From positions 10,788,001 through 10,852,000 of the forward strand of contig JBHGNT010000001.1 of NCBI GenBank assembly GCA_043228905.1: DNA of 64,000 nt. Reading direction: 5' to 3'. This document shows, in pieces, positions 21,016 through 33,667 of this stretch. The notes under the pieces are model-generated. The model did no database searches. It worked only from the letters and a program-made list of their open reading frames with translations, and was not told the origin of the DNA. How positions within the stretch are numbered: position 1 is the first letter of the stretch; every line of letters begins with the position of its first letter. A program made the translations under genes and the position numbers. The DNA comes from Azolla caroliniana (taxonomy: Eukaryota; Polypodiophyta).

Positions 21016-21558
21016 TCATACCATACATACAATGAATGTCATGTTTTGTAGTGTTGTATCCCATGCATGCCATCCTTTTGAAATAACTTGTTCTGAAGAC
21101 ATGCCAAAAATTTGTTGCATATAGGCATTAAATAAGGAATGTAATAATAACGACGAATTAAACTTCAAAGGAACTCGATCAAGGAATGTTTTGTAGATAT
21201 CTACCCCATGTTTATTAAACTCAAAACATATGGGAAAATGATCTGATGTCACAACCTCTTGCATAATTGACATATTAAGTATCTTTGGCAAAAAGGACTC
21301 ATCATGCATTCTATCTAACCTACTCCATGTTTCTTTATATTGCATCGACTGAAATGTAAACCCAACCTCATCTTGATGCAACCATTCCCATACATCCAAC
21401 TTCAGAACCTCTGATGCCAATTTGTCCCAAATTGCTTGTTCAAGAGAATCCATCAATGAGAATCTTGAAGTAGATTGTGAAGCATCAACACAGATATTAA
21501 AATCACCCATTAACAAACCAACATGACCCACTAATAATAGTGGATACACTGAGACCAT
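21016..21558 (-). pseudogene. LINE-1 APE-type endonuclease remnant
   Basis: Contains GDFNICVD, SRLDRM and SDHFPI, the C-terminal catalytic blocks of APE-like endonucleases that nick target DNA. The N-terminal part, 21559-21930, is out of frame and degraded. Confidence 0.8.
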
Positions 21559-22132
21559 AACTCAATGCGTTGATTAACATTATTGGGTGCATAGATTCCT
21601 ACCAACCATATCAAATACTCAAAATACTTGACTTCCATCACCAAAAAACATCCATATGAATCATTATAGATTATATGTGGACAAAACAAATCACGAATAA
21701 TCAAATACTCAAAATACTTGACTTATATGCTGTGATAACTGCCCTGCATAATATGCGAAATATCCACACAAATGTAACACAGATCCTGCTAAATCATGAC
21801 ACTTTGTTCAACTGCACATAGAACATCTCATTCTTTATCAAATAAGGTTTTCCATAATATATATTTCTTATGAGGAGAAGATGCCCCTTGTACAATCATG
21901 ATACCACTTTCATTTAACACCTTTAGTAAGAACCTACTCTTTATGAGCACGTGTATTCATGAATGTACTAACTACTTGTTTAAGAGTTGCATAAGGATTC
22001 ATGTGTACTACATCCCCTCCACCAATAATAAGGTGTTGTTGTCTAGCTCCACAAGAACGAAGTCCTTGATTTAATTGAGGTTGCACCACCCTTCCTGAAG
22101 AATCGAATTGTAATTGGTTGGACACTTTGATT

Positions 22133-22656
22133 TCACACTTGTTTTTGCCAAGGATTTTTCTTAAGCCCCTCATTCAATCTCAAATGATCTTTTGGTAATG
22201 CCTTACCGTTAGTACTTTTTGTGTCCCTTTGTATGGAAACACCCTTCTCTTTTATCTTATGCTTCACTTGATGGCACTCTCCATCTTCAACATCTGGGTT
22301 ATCATTAATATGTACTCCATTCTCCTCCCCAACACGTCTAACATGACCATGAACATTAGGATCTCGCTCTAACCCATGAGATGTTCCCTTATCCATGACC
22401 ATATCAACCGTTGAGACAAAATCCTTCTCAACATCTTCCTTATTATTCCCTTTGACATAATTTTCTAGGGATAGTTCACCATGATATTGGCATTCAACCA
22501 TAAAATGTCCCAATTTACCACACTTAAAACAATGTCTTGCAAAAGTCTTCCATTGAAGCTTAAAACGAAATTGACCAAATTCAGATGTATCTATACTCAA
22601 CCATCCTGGAAGTTTACAAATTGTATCCCATAACATGCAAAATCTACATTTGTTCA
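22133..22656 (-). pseudogene. LINE-1 ORF1 remnant with zinc knuckle
   Basis: Encodes LPGWLSIDTSEFGQFRFKLQ, then CFKCGKLGHFMVEC, a CCHC knuckle typical of plant LINE ORF1 proteins, then a charged tail. It is cut at 22656 by the copia LTR. Confidence 0.8.
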
Positions 22657-23099
22657 TGTGAAGAATAACGTGCGCAAGCTTGTAGACAAACCGGTTTATC
22701 CGGATAGCAACAGAAAAACAGAGACAAGGTTTAATAGAAGCTTAGCAATAGAGAATACATAGGAGAGGAAGAAAGAGCAAAAAACATAACCTCAATTCAA
22801 ATAAAAACACTCTGTACATACAATGTGCTCAGTGAGCACTTTTATACAAGCCCATAAAGGACTGACAAGTACTTCAATGCTCATACGAGCGATTGACACT
22901 AACTCCAAGGAATCTGGCTACGTGCTAGGCTAGATTCGTAGGCCTCTAATGGCCTAACGGTTATGATGATCCGGCTCTCCGATCCAACTCCTGGTTTCGG
23001 ATACCGATCTGGACACTAATCCGGTTCTCCATTTCGGAATCTGTTCCGGCTTTGGCTTATTCAACCTATCCGGATCCAATTGAGCTTGTTCGCTCAACA
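22657..23099 (-). repeat. 3' LTR of copia D
   Basis: On the minus strand it starts TGTTGAGCGAAC directly after a GAGGGGGAG polypurine tract (23100-23108 on plus) and ends TTCACA at 22657. About 443 bp. Confidence 0.75.
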
Positions 23100-23590
23100 C
23101 TCCCCCTCAAGCTCAACTTGAGATTAGATGGCAGTGTCTGTGTCTTTGTCTGTTGGTCCTCTTCTCTGGCTCAACCTAGCGTCTTCTCGCTTGGCTCACA
23201 CTCCACGTCCGGTTCGGTTCTGCTTTCCTCGACCCATCCGGTTTGACGCACCTCGACCTTCTCGGTCGGCTTGTCTGCTTATAAGGCCCTTCTTAGTTCC
23301 TTCATTGTTGCGACTTAGGCGCTTCTCGACCCATCGGTTCCTCCGTATTGGTGTCGACTTCCACTACCTCCTTGTCCGTTTGGCCTTTGGTTGATCCAGC
23401 TCATCTGAATCAAACACCTCTTCCAAATCGGGTGCCTCCGATTTGTTCTAGCTCTTGTTTGAATTGGTTGTACAACGTCCTTGAAGAGTTCAAAGGCCTC
23501 GCTCGTAGTGACGACATAGACCTTAGCAGTTAATACAAAGAGGGCCAGTCCAGGATTGTATTGTTCTCTACTAAGGCAACGGACATTTCC

Positions 23591-24766
23591 TTAACAAATC
23601 TGTACGCCACTCCACACGCAAGCTAGACTGGGCCTCGCCGTGGCAGAACAAAATTCTTTCTCAATCTTCAAGCCCTTTACCACATCGGACCACGTCCAGG
23701 TCTTGGCCTTCTGGTCAACTCTGTCCTTCTTGACTTTGCCACCGTCACCGCTTGTTCCGACTTTATTGGATGTGCTGAATTCTTCAGTTGACTTGGCTTG
23801 CTTTTTCTTCTTCTTGTCTCCCCCTATCTCTCCAGCTCTTTGTCTGGTGCCATCACCTGTTTTCCCGGTTTCCATTCCGGTTCTCCCCGCATCAGTCCCA
23901 GTTCTCCCCCTCAAGTGCAGCATGTCGAGATGCTGAAGTCCAAGCATCTTCGAAAATTTTTGCAACTTGTTGGTTCCGAGGGGTTTGGTGAAGATGTTGG
24001 CAACCTTCCGATCCGTCCGAACATACTGGAGTCCTACTTCCCCGTTGAGGACCCGTTCATGCACAAAGTGATAATGGAATTCTATGTGCCTAGCATGGAA
24101 CATAGGGTTCATGGCGAGTTGCATGCGGCTCATGTTGTCGTAGTAGATCGGGATCGGAGTCGGGACTTCGATCTGTAGGTCTTGCAGCAGTCATCGAAGC
24201 TAGATGGCTTCACAAATGGCAATGGTAGCGCCCCGATACTTAGCCGCAGTGCTTGATAGGGCCATTGTTGGTCGTTTTTTGCTGCTCCACACACAAGCCA
24301 CCTACCTAGAGAGAACATGAATTCGGAAGTGAACCGTCGATCCGATGCATCTCCGGCCCAATCAACATCAGTATATCCGACTAGCTTCTCGGTTATACCA
24401 CGTCCGTATAACAGTCCCTAGTCCTTAGTGCCGCTAACATACCTTAGTATTTGGTGCATGCACTGAGGGTGCTCCTCCATTGGTATCTGCATGAACTGAC
24501 TTATCGCTCCGATCGGATAGCTAATGTCGGGTCGGGTGATCGTCAAATAAATAAGGCTTCCGACAATTTGTCGGAATCGATTCTCGTTGCAGGCCGGTCC
24601 AAAATCTGGAGGAAGCTTCAAGTTCTGGTCCAGAGGTGTGGAGATCGGTCGGCAATACGTCATGCCGAACTTGTACAACATATTCAACACATAGGTGAGA
24701 TAACAATATGTCGTTGGGGGTGTGGATCACTTCGATCCCGAGGAAGTAATGAAGGAAGTAATCCAC
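23591..24766 (-). pseudogene. Copia D reverse transcriptase C-terminus and RNase H
   Basis: 24766-24418 holds HYFLGIEVIHTPNDILLS, VGSLIYLTITRPDISYPIGA and QILRYVSGTKD. 24318-24130 is RNase H in a shifted frame. 24133 onward holds HIEFHYHFVHERVLNGEV and ADIFTKPL-like VANIFTKPLG. The frame then continues through about 110 lysine-rich residues to a stop at 23591. Another 490 bp without a recognised gene lie between that stop and the LTR. Confidence 0.85.
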
Positions 24767-25990
24767 GACGCTTTAGAGCTAATCCCAAAGGCAATCCTCT
24801 AATCAAAACTCTTAAAATGAAGACCTTTGCTACAAGTGGCAATTTAGAATGCCAACTACGTTGTAAGATCTGCCACCACCAATGATCAGATTTTTGTATT
24901 CTCCATTCTTCTTCAGCCTTAGATGATAACCATCCAAGGCTCAACAAAGCAATGATACAAAAGATTAGTAGTCACTTGTAATAAAGATGTTTGACCCTTT
25001 AAACACCAATCAATCCACGATTGTTCTCCTATTTTATAGAGGTAAGGGACCTTACATCAATGGAATATTTTGTAGTTGTTGCCAAGTAAACCCATAATTA
25101 GGCGGAATGCATAATAATTGTCACGCTTCAACAAACTCCAAAATTCTTTGAGATGAAGCCTCAACTATATGTCCCACCTCTTTGACCCCCAAACGAAACA
25201 AACGATTAAATTGAGAGCACAATCTCTCCTTTCTTGGCCAACATAATAATTGAGAAGACACAAGCAACTCTTTTTGCAAAGAATTACAATGCTCTTTACT
25301 AGATGATGGTTTCCATACACATAGCAAGAGTGCTTCTTGCCATTAGGTAAGCAAGTGTTGAACACATGTAGAGCCTGGAATCCTAAGTGAAATACATTCA
25401 TTCAGTAATTGCCACCATGAAGCCTTAATTGTTGTCCTCCCATGTGTTAAACCCTTGTTCTCAATGAAATATTGAAGAATATATATCCATGGTTGTGAGT
25501 TTGAACATATGTCTTGTAATAATGAAAATCTACGAGCCATCATATGCTTAGATAAGTTCAATATTCTAGTTCCCCCCAAGCACTTAGGGGTTGCTAGATG
25601 ATTCCACGCAACCCAAGTGATTCCCATCTTATCCCTCTTCTTCCACAACAAATATTGAAGAAGTTGCAAAATAGAATGCAAAGATTTCTTTGTCCATGGC
25701 AACAATGACAAGTAATATAATATCATGGGTTCCATAATACATTGTACAACCTTCAAGCGTACATGAAATGGCCAAGATTGTGACTTCCAATACATGAACT
25801 TATCCCTCAACTTGTTAGACATCCATTCAATCAATTGGCCATTTATAACATTATTCCTAATGGATAGATAGCCCAAGTGTTGAAAAATAGAGCCTTTCTT
25901 CACCACATATCATTGCCATCCTAAACATTCCAAATCCCTTTCAGTACATGATATGAGACTAGACTTCCTCCTCTCAATAATAAAAATGAA
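24767..25990 (-). mobile_element. LINE-2 fragment (reverse transcriptase C-terminus and zf-RVT)
   Basis: 25906-25343 encodes GSIFQHLGYLSIRNNV, DKFMYWKSQSWPFHVRLKVV and LGGTRILNLSKHMMARRFSL. 25327-25121 continues in another frame, and 24947-24770 carries KILQRSWHSKL-type zf-RVT sequence. It is closely related to LINE-1 at 18271-19791 but diverged. It is truncated on both sides. Confidence 0.8.
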
Positions 25991-27843
25991 ACTTAATGTC
26001 AATGTTGTAAGACCTTTATTCAAAACTTCTTGTCAATGTGTGGTCTTTTTTCTGTGTTGGTAGTGATGGATAATGTGCTTATTCTTTTGGAACTTGGTCA
26101 GAATGATGAGTAAAACTCATATTTCTCTGGCATTGTGGGGATATGAGACCTAGGTTCTTACATATGATCGTATACATGCATACACGTATGAAACATAGAT
26201 TGACATATGAATGGGCGGTCAAGTATTCGTTTAACTAAAAAAAAAAAAAACTTTGTCTTTTTTAATTTCCTAGGATAAAAAAAAGGAACTTGACAATAAA
26301 TAGGGATAATAAAAGAGGGACTTGGGGATTTGACACTACTAAATTTTTATAATAAATGTATAACTTATAAGTTAAAAGTATGTCTTCGTTTTATTTTTAA
26401 TAAATAAATAAAATAAAATAAAGGCTCATTAATTTCTCACTTTTTATTTCCTCAAAATTTATGGATATTTTTATTTTGACATTAAAAACAGTACTTCAAA
26501 CTAATCACATATCTTTAGAGTTCATACTAATCATATTTGTAAGTATAACTAAATTTTTATAATAAATGTATAACTTATAAGTTATAAGTATTCATTTTAA
26601 AAAAATAAATAAAGTAATTGATTGATTAAAATAAGTTTCATAAACTCTCTTGAAATTTATTAGAACAACTGAATATTATTGATGTTCGTGTTAAGTTTTT
26701 CTTATACTAATAATTTGCTTACAACAAAGAGGGAAGTTCTCTTCTCATTTGAGTAATTGTTCAACCTCGAATTAAAATCTCCATATGTTTAAGGCTTATT
26801 TGCTTTATTATGATTGTGATTTATGGCAAATATTATATTAGGCCTATGAGTTATAGCATTTGAATTCCAATATAATGATTGACAAATCTTTTGTGAATTT
26901 ATAGTGTGATTAATCAACATTGGTAAGATATCGACTTGATAGAAGTTTATATTATCAAGCATTCAAATCCCGAATCTTATGCCAACGGATCTTGACTGCC
27001 TTTCCCAATTCATTTTGTTAGGAGGCATCATTTTTAAAAAACAAAAGATGCCGCAATACAACAATCCCAAAAAAATGCACATGTTCTTAAAATATACCAT
27101 TACACCATTTTGTGTACGTCCACTCATCGCAACATCATCTTTTTTGTTAGACAAATTGACAATGTACTCATAATTAATTTTGTTAGAAAATCGATCTATA
27201 CAATGTACCTTGGTAATTCTCTTAGACCGTTGAAACCGGAAAATACTTGTGTAAATTTGTGCAATTGGCACACAGTTTCACCACAATGCAACACTAAGAC
27301 ACACAAGACAATAAAATTCAAACCTTTGAAGCCTCATTTATGTTTAAAGAAAGTGATACTGTTTATTGTTGTTTAGTGTTTCATGAAAATGAGTTAAAAA
27401 CCGACGGTGAATAATAAAAAGTAGCATTTTGCATCATTTTTATATGAATAGCCACATTGACTAATAAATTAATATGTTGCATGGTGGTTGGATTGAACAA
27501 CTCAAAACGACTACCACCAACCAATGTCAAATATTTTTAGAACATTTTCCATTAGAAAACAAAACCTTAAATATGGTTAGGGATGTGTGCAACTCAATTT
27601 ATTTTCTCTATACACCAATGCTGGATAAAAAATGAAACTACCAATCTATCATTGAGATTATGTTAAATTTGTCCCTTTTTGTTTGATGTTGAAAGTTTGT
27701 GGAGAATTTGTTTGTCCATATGGACACATTATTTGTTGACAAGACGTGGCTCGTTCAATGCCTATTAAGTTCACAAGTATTGTTCTCTAAATTTGGTGTT
27801 TCAAACCCTAATGGATGAGAGCATATATGTAGGTGTAACAAAG
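25991..27843. other. AT-rich DNA without recognised genes
   Basis: No coding signal, RNA gene or mobile element recognised. It holds a poly(A) run near 26239 and a 45-bp direct repeat described separately. Confidence 0.5.
26338..26592. repeat. 45-bp direct repeat, 210 bp apart
   Basis: Copies at 26338-26382 and 26548-26592 share ACTAAATTTTTATAATAAAT and the following residues, ending in a palindrome-like ATAACTTATAAGTTA. Confidence 0.75.
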
Positions 27844-30611
27844 ACATTTATCACTCTAATTAGGAAATGATTGATAACAACTAGGTATAAAAAATGATTA
27901 GTGTTAGTCAAGAATTACCATACAATTTAGAAAATGTTATAAGGAGTACCTATTACAACTTATCAGGGAATTGACGATTGCATGAGCTTATTTATTTTGC
28001 TACGAGATTGCTCCCACATCAATGGGACTGAAAAGTTGGGTCACTAGGGGTGGATCTTGAAATCATGTGTCAAAAAATACTCTTTAAATAACTCGGACAT
28101 AGAAGATATTATGAGTGTATAGCCATTTATCTCTCTAATTAGGAAATGATTGATAACAACTAGGTATAAAAAATGATTAGTGTTAGTCAAGAATTACCAT
28201 ACAATTTAGAAAATGTTATAAGGAGTACCTATTACAACTTATCAGGGAATTGACGATTGCATGAGCTTATTTATTTTGCTACGAGATTGCTCCCACATCA
28301 ATGGGACTGAAAAGTTGGGTCACTAGGGGTGGATCTTGAAATCATGTGTCAAAAAATACTCTTTAAATAACTCGGACATAGAAGATATTATGAGTGTATA
28401 GCCATTTATCTCTCTAATTAGGAAATGATTGATAACAACTAGGTATAAAAAATGATTAGTGTTAGTCAAGAATTACCATACAATTTAGAAAATGTTATAA
28501 GGAGTACCTATTACAACTTATCAGGGAATTGACGATTGCATGAGCTTATTTATTTTGCTACGAGATTGCTCCCACATCAATGGGACTGAAAAGTTGGGTC
28601 ACTAGGGGTGGATCTTGAAATCATGTGTCAAAAAATACTCTTTAAATAACTCGGACATAGAAGATATTATGAGTGTATAGCCATTTATCTCTCTAATTAG
28701 GAAATGATTGATAACAACTAGGTATAAAAAATGATTAGTGTTAGTCAAGAATTACCATACAATTTAGAAAATGTTATAAGGAGTACCTATTACAACTTAT
28801 CAGGGAATTGACGATTGCATGAGCTTATTTATTTTGCTACGAGATTGCTCCCACATCAATGGGACTGAAAAGTTGGGTCACTAGGGGTGGATCTTGAAAT
28901 CATGTGTCAAAAAATACTCTTTAAATAACTCGAACATAGAAGATATTATGAGTGTATAGCCATTTATCTCTCTAATTAGGAAATGATTGATAACAACTAG
29001 GTATAAAAAATGATTAGTGTTAGTCAAGAATTACCATACAATTTAGAAAATGTTATAAGGAGTACCTATTACAACTTATCAGGGAATTGACGATTGCATG
29101 AGCTTATTTATTTTGCTACGAGATTGCTCCCACATCAATGGGACTGAAAAGTTGGGTCACTAGGGGTGGATCTTGAAATCATGTGTCAAAAAATACTCTT
29201 TAAATAACTCGGACATAGAAGATATTATGAGTGTATAGCCATTTATCTCTCTAATTAGGAAATGATTGATAACAACTAGGTATAAAAAATGATTAGTGTT
29301 AGTCAAGAATTACCATACAATTTAGAAAATGTTATAAGGAGTACCTATTACAACTTATCAGGGAATTGACGATTGCATGAGCTTATTTATTTTGCTACGA
29401 GATTGCTCCCACATCAATGGGACTGAAAAGTTGGGTCACTAGGGGTGGATCTTGAAATCATGTGTCAAAAAATACTCTTTAAATAACTCGGACATAGAAG
29501 ATATTATGAGTGTATAGCCATTTATCTCTCTAATTAGGAAATGATTGATAACAACTAGGTATAAAAAATGATTAGTGTTAGTCAAGAATTACCATACAAT
29601 TTAGAAAATGTTATAAGGAGTACCTATTACAACTTATCAGGGAATTGACGATTGCATGAGCTTATTTATTTTGCTACGAGATTGCTCCCACATCAATGGG
29701 ACTGAAAAGTTGGGTCACTAGGGGTGGATCTTGAAATCATGTGTCAAAAAATACTCTTTAAATAACTCGGACATAGAAGATATTATGAGTGTATAGCCAT
29801 TTATCTCTCTAATTAGGAAATGATTGATAACAACTAGGTATAAAAAATGATTAGTGTTAGTCAAGAATTACCATACAATTTAGAAAATGTTATAAGGAGT
29901 ACCTATTACAACTTATCAGGGAATTGACGATTGCATGAGCTTATTTATTTTGCTACGAGATTGCTCCCACATCAATGGGACTGAAAAGTTGGGTCACTAG
30001 GGGTGGATCTTGAAATCATGTGTCAAAAAATACTCTTTAAATAACTCGGACATAGAAGATATTATGAGTGTATAGCCATTTATCTCTCTAATTAGGAAAT
30101 GATTGATAACAACTAGGTATAAAAAATGATTAGTGTTAGTCAAGAATTACTATACAATTTAGAAAATGTTATAAGGAGTACCTATTACAACTTATTAGGG
30201 AATTGAAGATTGCATGAGCTTATTTATTTTGCTACGAGATTGCTCCCACATCAATGGGACTGAAAAGTTGGGTCACTAGGGGTGGATCTTGAAATCATGT
30301 GTCAAAAAATACTCTTTAAATAACTCAGACATAGAAGATATTATGAGTGTATAGCCATTTATCTCTCTAATTAGGAAATGATTGATAACAACTAGGTATA
30401 AAAAATGATTAGTGTTAGTCAAGAATTACTATACAATTTAGAAAATGTTATAAGGAGTACCTATTACAACTTATTAGGGAATTGAAGATTGCATGAGCTT
30501 ATTTATTTTGCTACGAGATTGCTCCCACATCAATGGGACTGAAAAGTTGTCATGTGTCACAAAATACTCTCTAAATAACTTTGACATAGAAGATATTATG
30601 AGTGTATAGCC
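27844..30611. repeat. 279-bp satellite, ten units
   Basis: The marker AGGAAATGAT recurs at 27862, 28141, 28420, 28699, 28978, 29257, 29536, 29815, 30094 and 30373, exactly 279 bp apart. Units are almost identical. The first eight differ by single changes such as CGAACATAG near 28931. The last two share three substitutions (near 30150, 30194 and 30207). The final unit lacks about 25 bp after GAAAAGTTG. No open frame of note. Strong homogeneity points to recent amplification or conversion. Confidence 0.98.
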
Positions 30612-31476
30612 CTTCAAGCCATCCCATTAGGCATTGGTCAAAGCTTAAATGTCATGATGGTCTTATTGTAATCCTTGAAAAATATATGGGGTCAAACATC
30701 AAATGATGGCATCCATATGATCACTGTACTATCCATTTTTTAATATCACCATATTTCATTCTATTGTCTGAAGTAATATTGAATTTAGACTATTGTTAGG
30801 TCATTCTAAAACAATCCTTTGTGACATAATCTTGTGGCCCAATGCTCCCCCCATGTCATTTCAATGGAGCTTCCCATTTGTGGCACTAACATTGACGAAT
30901 CCAAACATTTACAAAATTATAAATAGCATGATATCCCAAGAGAGTTATAGATACCACAGTTCTATATAACTTCAGTATCCCCAATGGTTTGTGTGTCAAC
31001 CTCAAGCCGTTAAACCATGCTGATTAAGATTCATCAAACCTAAATTGTTTAAATCATATAACACATAATATGCATAAAATAGAATATGAAGACCATCAAC
31101 TTTAGTTTATGTTAGGGTTTATGATTTTATGTTAATTTATATCATAAAAATGATTTTATAAGTTATCGGGGCTACTAAACCAACGCACATTCACAATTTA
31201 AGGTACAATTTCAAGCTTGATAAATAGCAAACCATTAAATCAATACAACTTTAATCAAACCACGAATTTTACAAGCTCCCTTTCCAAAATTGGAGCTTAA
31301 CTTGACTTGAACCGAACCATGTAAATCATGAAGTTGCAATTTCGTGGTTTAATTTCGGCTTAGACCAAGCCATTGCTAATTTCTACCTTCCCCAGTTACA
31401 ACTTTGATATATGACAACAAAGGAATCACATGATAAATTCACATAGACATGGGTCTTGGTCCTTTTACCCTCCAAT
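30612..31476. other. AT-rich DNA without recognised genes
   Basis: Nothing recognised on either strand. Confidence 0.5.
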
Positions 31477-31715
31477 GATGGTGAAGTATATGCACAAGAA
31501 GAAAAATGTGGCATGTCAACATGGAGAAATCCAAGGGTAATGATGGTGAAAACCATGCACAAGAATAAAAATGTAGAATGTGAATGTCAAGATAAAGGTA
31601 TATTAATATGTGTTGGAAGGAGCAACCGAAAGGCAATGATGGTGAAAAGCACACACAAGAAGAAAAATGTGGCATCCGAACATCAAGGTTAAAAGATATT
31701 GGTATAATATGCTGG
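31477..31715. repeat. Three imperfect repeats starting GATGGTGAA
   Basis: Units begin at 31477, 31542 and 31638. Each holds GATGGTGAA, a CACAAGAA block and AAAAATGTGGCAT-like sequence. Unit lengths differ (65 and 96 bp) because the second has an insertion. Confidence 0.7.
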
Positions 31716-31743
31716 AAGGAGACATCAAATGCATCCATAAACC

Positions 31744-31872
31744 CCCCCTCCCCCCCCCCCACACACACACAATGTTCGAGAAGTGAACCCAACCTTCAAG
31801 GAGTGAAACCCCCCCATTGCACACAATACTAGCAATGTTTCCTACACCCATTCCATAGTTTCGACAAGTGAC

Positions 31873-31903
<31 letters not shown>

Positions 31904-31908
31904 AAAAA
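31744..31908 (+). other. C-rich 5' end of LINE-3
   Basis: Immediately after the target-site duplication come two C-rich runs, 31744-31760 and an uninterrupted 22-C run at 31872-31893 followed by 15 A (31894-31908). They lie before the first ORF1 ATG at 31948 and so in the 5' untranslated region. Confidence 0.7.
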
Positions 31909-31947
31909 GGAGAAGAGAGAAAGAGGCGCAATCCAATTTTATCACTA

Positions 31948-33667
31948 ATGGCACCTTCAAACATCGTCACTGTCGAACACATTGCACCAACAGGCCCCTC
32001 GATCGATAACGGAAAAAACATCTCTGATAGCGGGGGTCCTGTTGAGATTATTTTCAACAACGAAGAGATGCTTCTACTTGAGAAAGAGATAGAGTGCCTT
32101 GAGCGAATAGCGGTCATATGACGACCAAACAGAGGGTTGTTGCGGGATATGTTGCAAGCTCAATTTCATTCACAACTCCATGGTATAAAAGAAGTCCAAC
32201 CGCTTGGTAAAGGCTTCTATCAAATCATACTAGAAGACAAGGAGTCTACAACGAACCTCATAGCACTTTCCCCCTGCCAGGTCTGAAATACATGGTTGTT
32301 CATGCGTAAATGGACACATGGTTTTAACCCAGAGAAAGCCGCACAACAGGATGACTCCATGAAAAAGGTAACAATGTTGTTTCCTGGACTATCCTTAGAA
32401 TACAAGATGTTACTTCCTACTATTGGCAACTCCTTTGGGATGATGTTGGATGGGGAACTAACGCTAGCAGACAGACTAAAGAAGCACCTAGGCCCTCCCC
32501 TCTATCCGCCTCTTGGTGTAGGACATCAATAAACTTCCCTCCAAGATCCTCATTCCCGGGAAAAACGGAATGCGAATTGAACAACGCATAGAAGTGATTG
32601 GTGCACCGGGGCAATGTTTTGCATGCAAAAAACTTGGTCATTTAAAAAAGAATTGCCCCACAAGACGTATTAAAAATCCTACAAAGGAGACCCTGGAAGG
32701 TTAGGATACCATAACACATCAAAAGCCTCCCCCACCACGACCCGACAAGGCTGTGATGGAATGGCAAGTGGTGGAAAAAACCCATGTCCTTCGAAAAACA
32801 TCACCGGCACAAAATCCTCCATCGCCTATGAGCCCCAATCGCTTTGATCTACTACAAGAGTTCCCCCCCACAGATGAACATTCCCCTAGTTCTTTCGTAA
32901 GCCCCAAGGAACGACCTAAGGTGACACCAAGCACCCAAGAGAAAGTTCTTGTTAAAGCTTACAAAACAGGGAAACGCAGACAAATAAGTCATGTAAAGAC
33001 CCTAATAAGGAGCTTGAGTGGAACGACACCCAATGCAGAAGCAACAACCCAAGGCAGAAGTGTGAATGTCACGCCTCAAATCATAGTCGTCCCGGACACA
33101 AATGAGTGTGCTTCCTCTAGCCAAGACCTTGAACCACACCCACAAAACGCCTTGAAATGGCTAGGTATAGGGCTCAAGACAGTGGAAAAAATAAGGGTAC
33201 ATGTATCAGCGGTGCACAATAACGGAGTTCCGACGACCTCAATCTCCTTTCCACTCTTGCTTTCGACTCAGGAAGATTGGTTGAAATCCAAGATTAAAGA
33301 TATGTTATGTAGTCAAGCAACGTGCTTTGTAGCACAAATAAGAGATGAAGAGCTCATGAATGAACTAAAGCAACATTGGCATAACACTGAATTCTGGTGC
33401 ACCATGGATGAAGGGGACCCCCATCTTTGCGACATCCACCTGCGGACTATCATAAACACCCAACTGACTCCAAGCTTTGTCTATTTCTATGAGAAGCATG
33501 ACGGGGCGATTGAAGCTCACAAGATAGCCCACAAACTCCACTCATGGATGTGGACCACTATTCCATCCCTGGAAATGATTGGATGTCTAAATGGTGAGTG
33601 CTCCCCACTCACGACCTGCTGTACAAAGCACCAGGCACAACTGGAAACCTCCCACCCCATTCCATGA
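31948..33667 (+). pseudogene. LINE-3 ORF1 (RNA-binding protein), broken
   Basis: The ATG at 31948 opens MAPSNIVTVEHIAPTGP. The following region (GFYQIILEDKESTTNLIALS, then TWLFMRKWTHGFNPEKAA) looks like the DUF4283 domain of plant LINE ORF1 proteins. A zinc knuckle, CFACKKLGHLKKNC, lies at 32614-32655. Stops occur near 32119 and 32284, and a frame change near 32700 leads into an open frame 32753-33667 that supplies the C-terminal part. It would bind the LINE RNA. Confidence 0.75.

Larger units (their letters stand above)
18195..22656 (-). mobile_element. Degenerate plant LINE (L1-type), LINE-1 of this window
   Basis: Minus-strand order: ORF1 with zinc knuckle, APE-type endonuclease, reverse transcriptase, zf-RVT domain. 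The 5' side is interrupted by a copia LTR at 22657. No target-site duplication could be identified. Many frameshifts and stops. Confidence 0.85.
22657..24766 (-). mobile_element. 3' half of a Ty1/copia element (copia D)
   Basis: Minus strand: reverse transcriptase C-terminus, RNase H, a long 3' region, polypurine tract, 3' LTR. The 5' half is absent: near 24766 the copia frame fuses directly to the zf-RVT domain of LINE-2. Confidence 0.85.

Noticed and set aside
23100-23590. Possible extra (env-like) gene between copia D RNase H and its LTR.
   Set aside because: No frame of convincing length or recognisable membrane protein features on the minus strand; left as a non-coding 3' region.
28004-28020. 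CTCCCACATCA in every 279-bp satellite unit resembles the upstream sequence element of plant snRNA genes (RTCCCACATCG).
   Set aside because: Two mismatches, no TATA element at the required spacing and no snRNA-like sequence downstream; most likely chance.
27844-30611. Regular direct repeats as a possible CRISPR-like array.
   Set aside because: Units are contiguous 279-bp satellites without spacers, in eukaryotic sequence.
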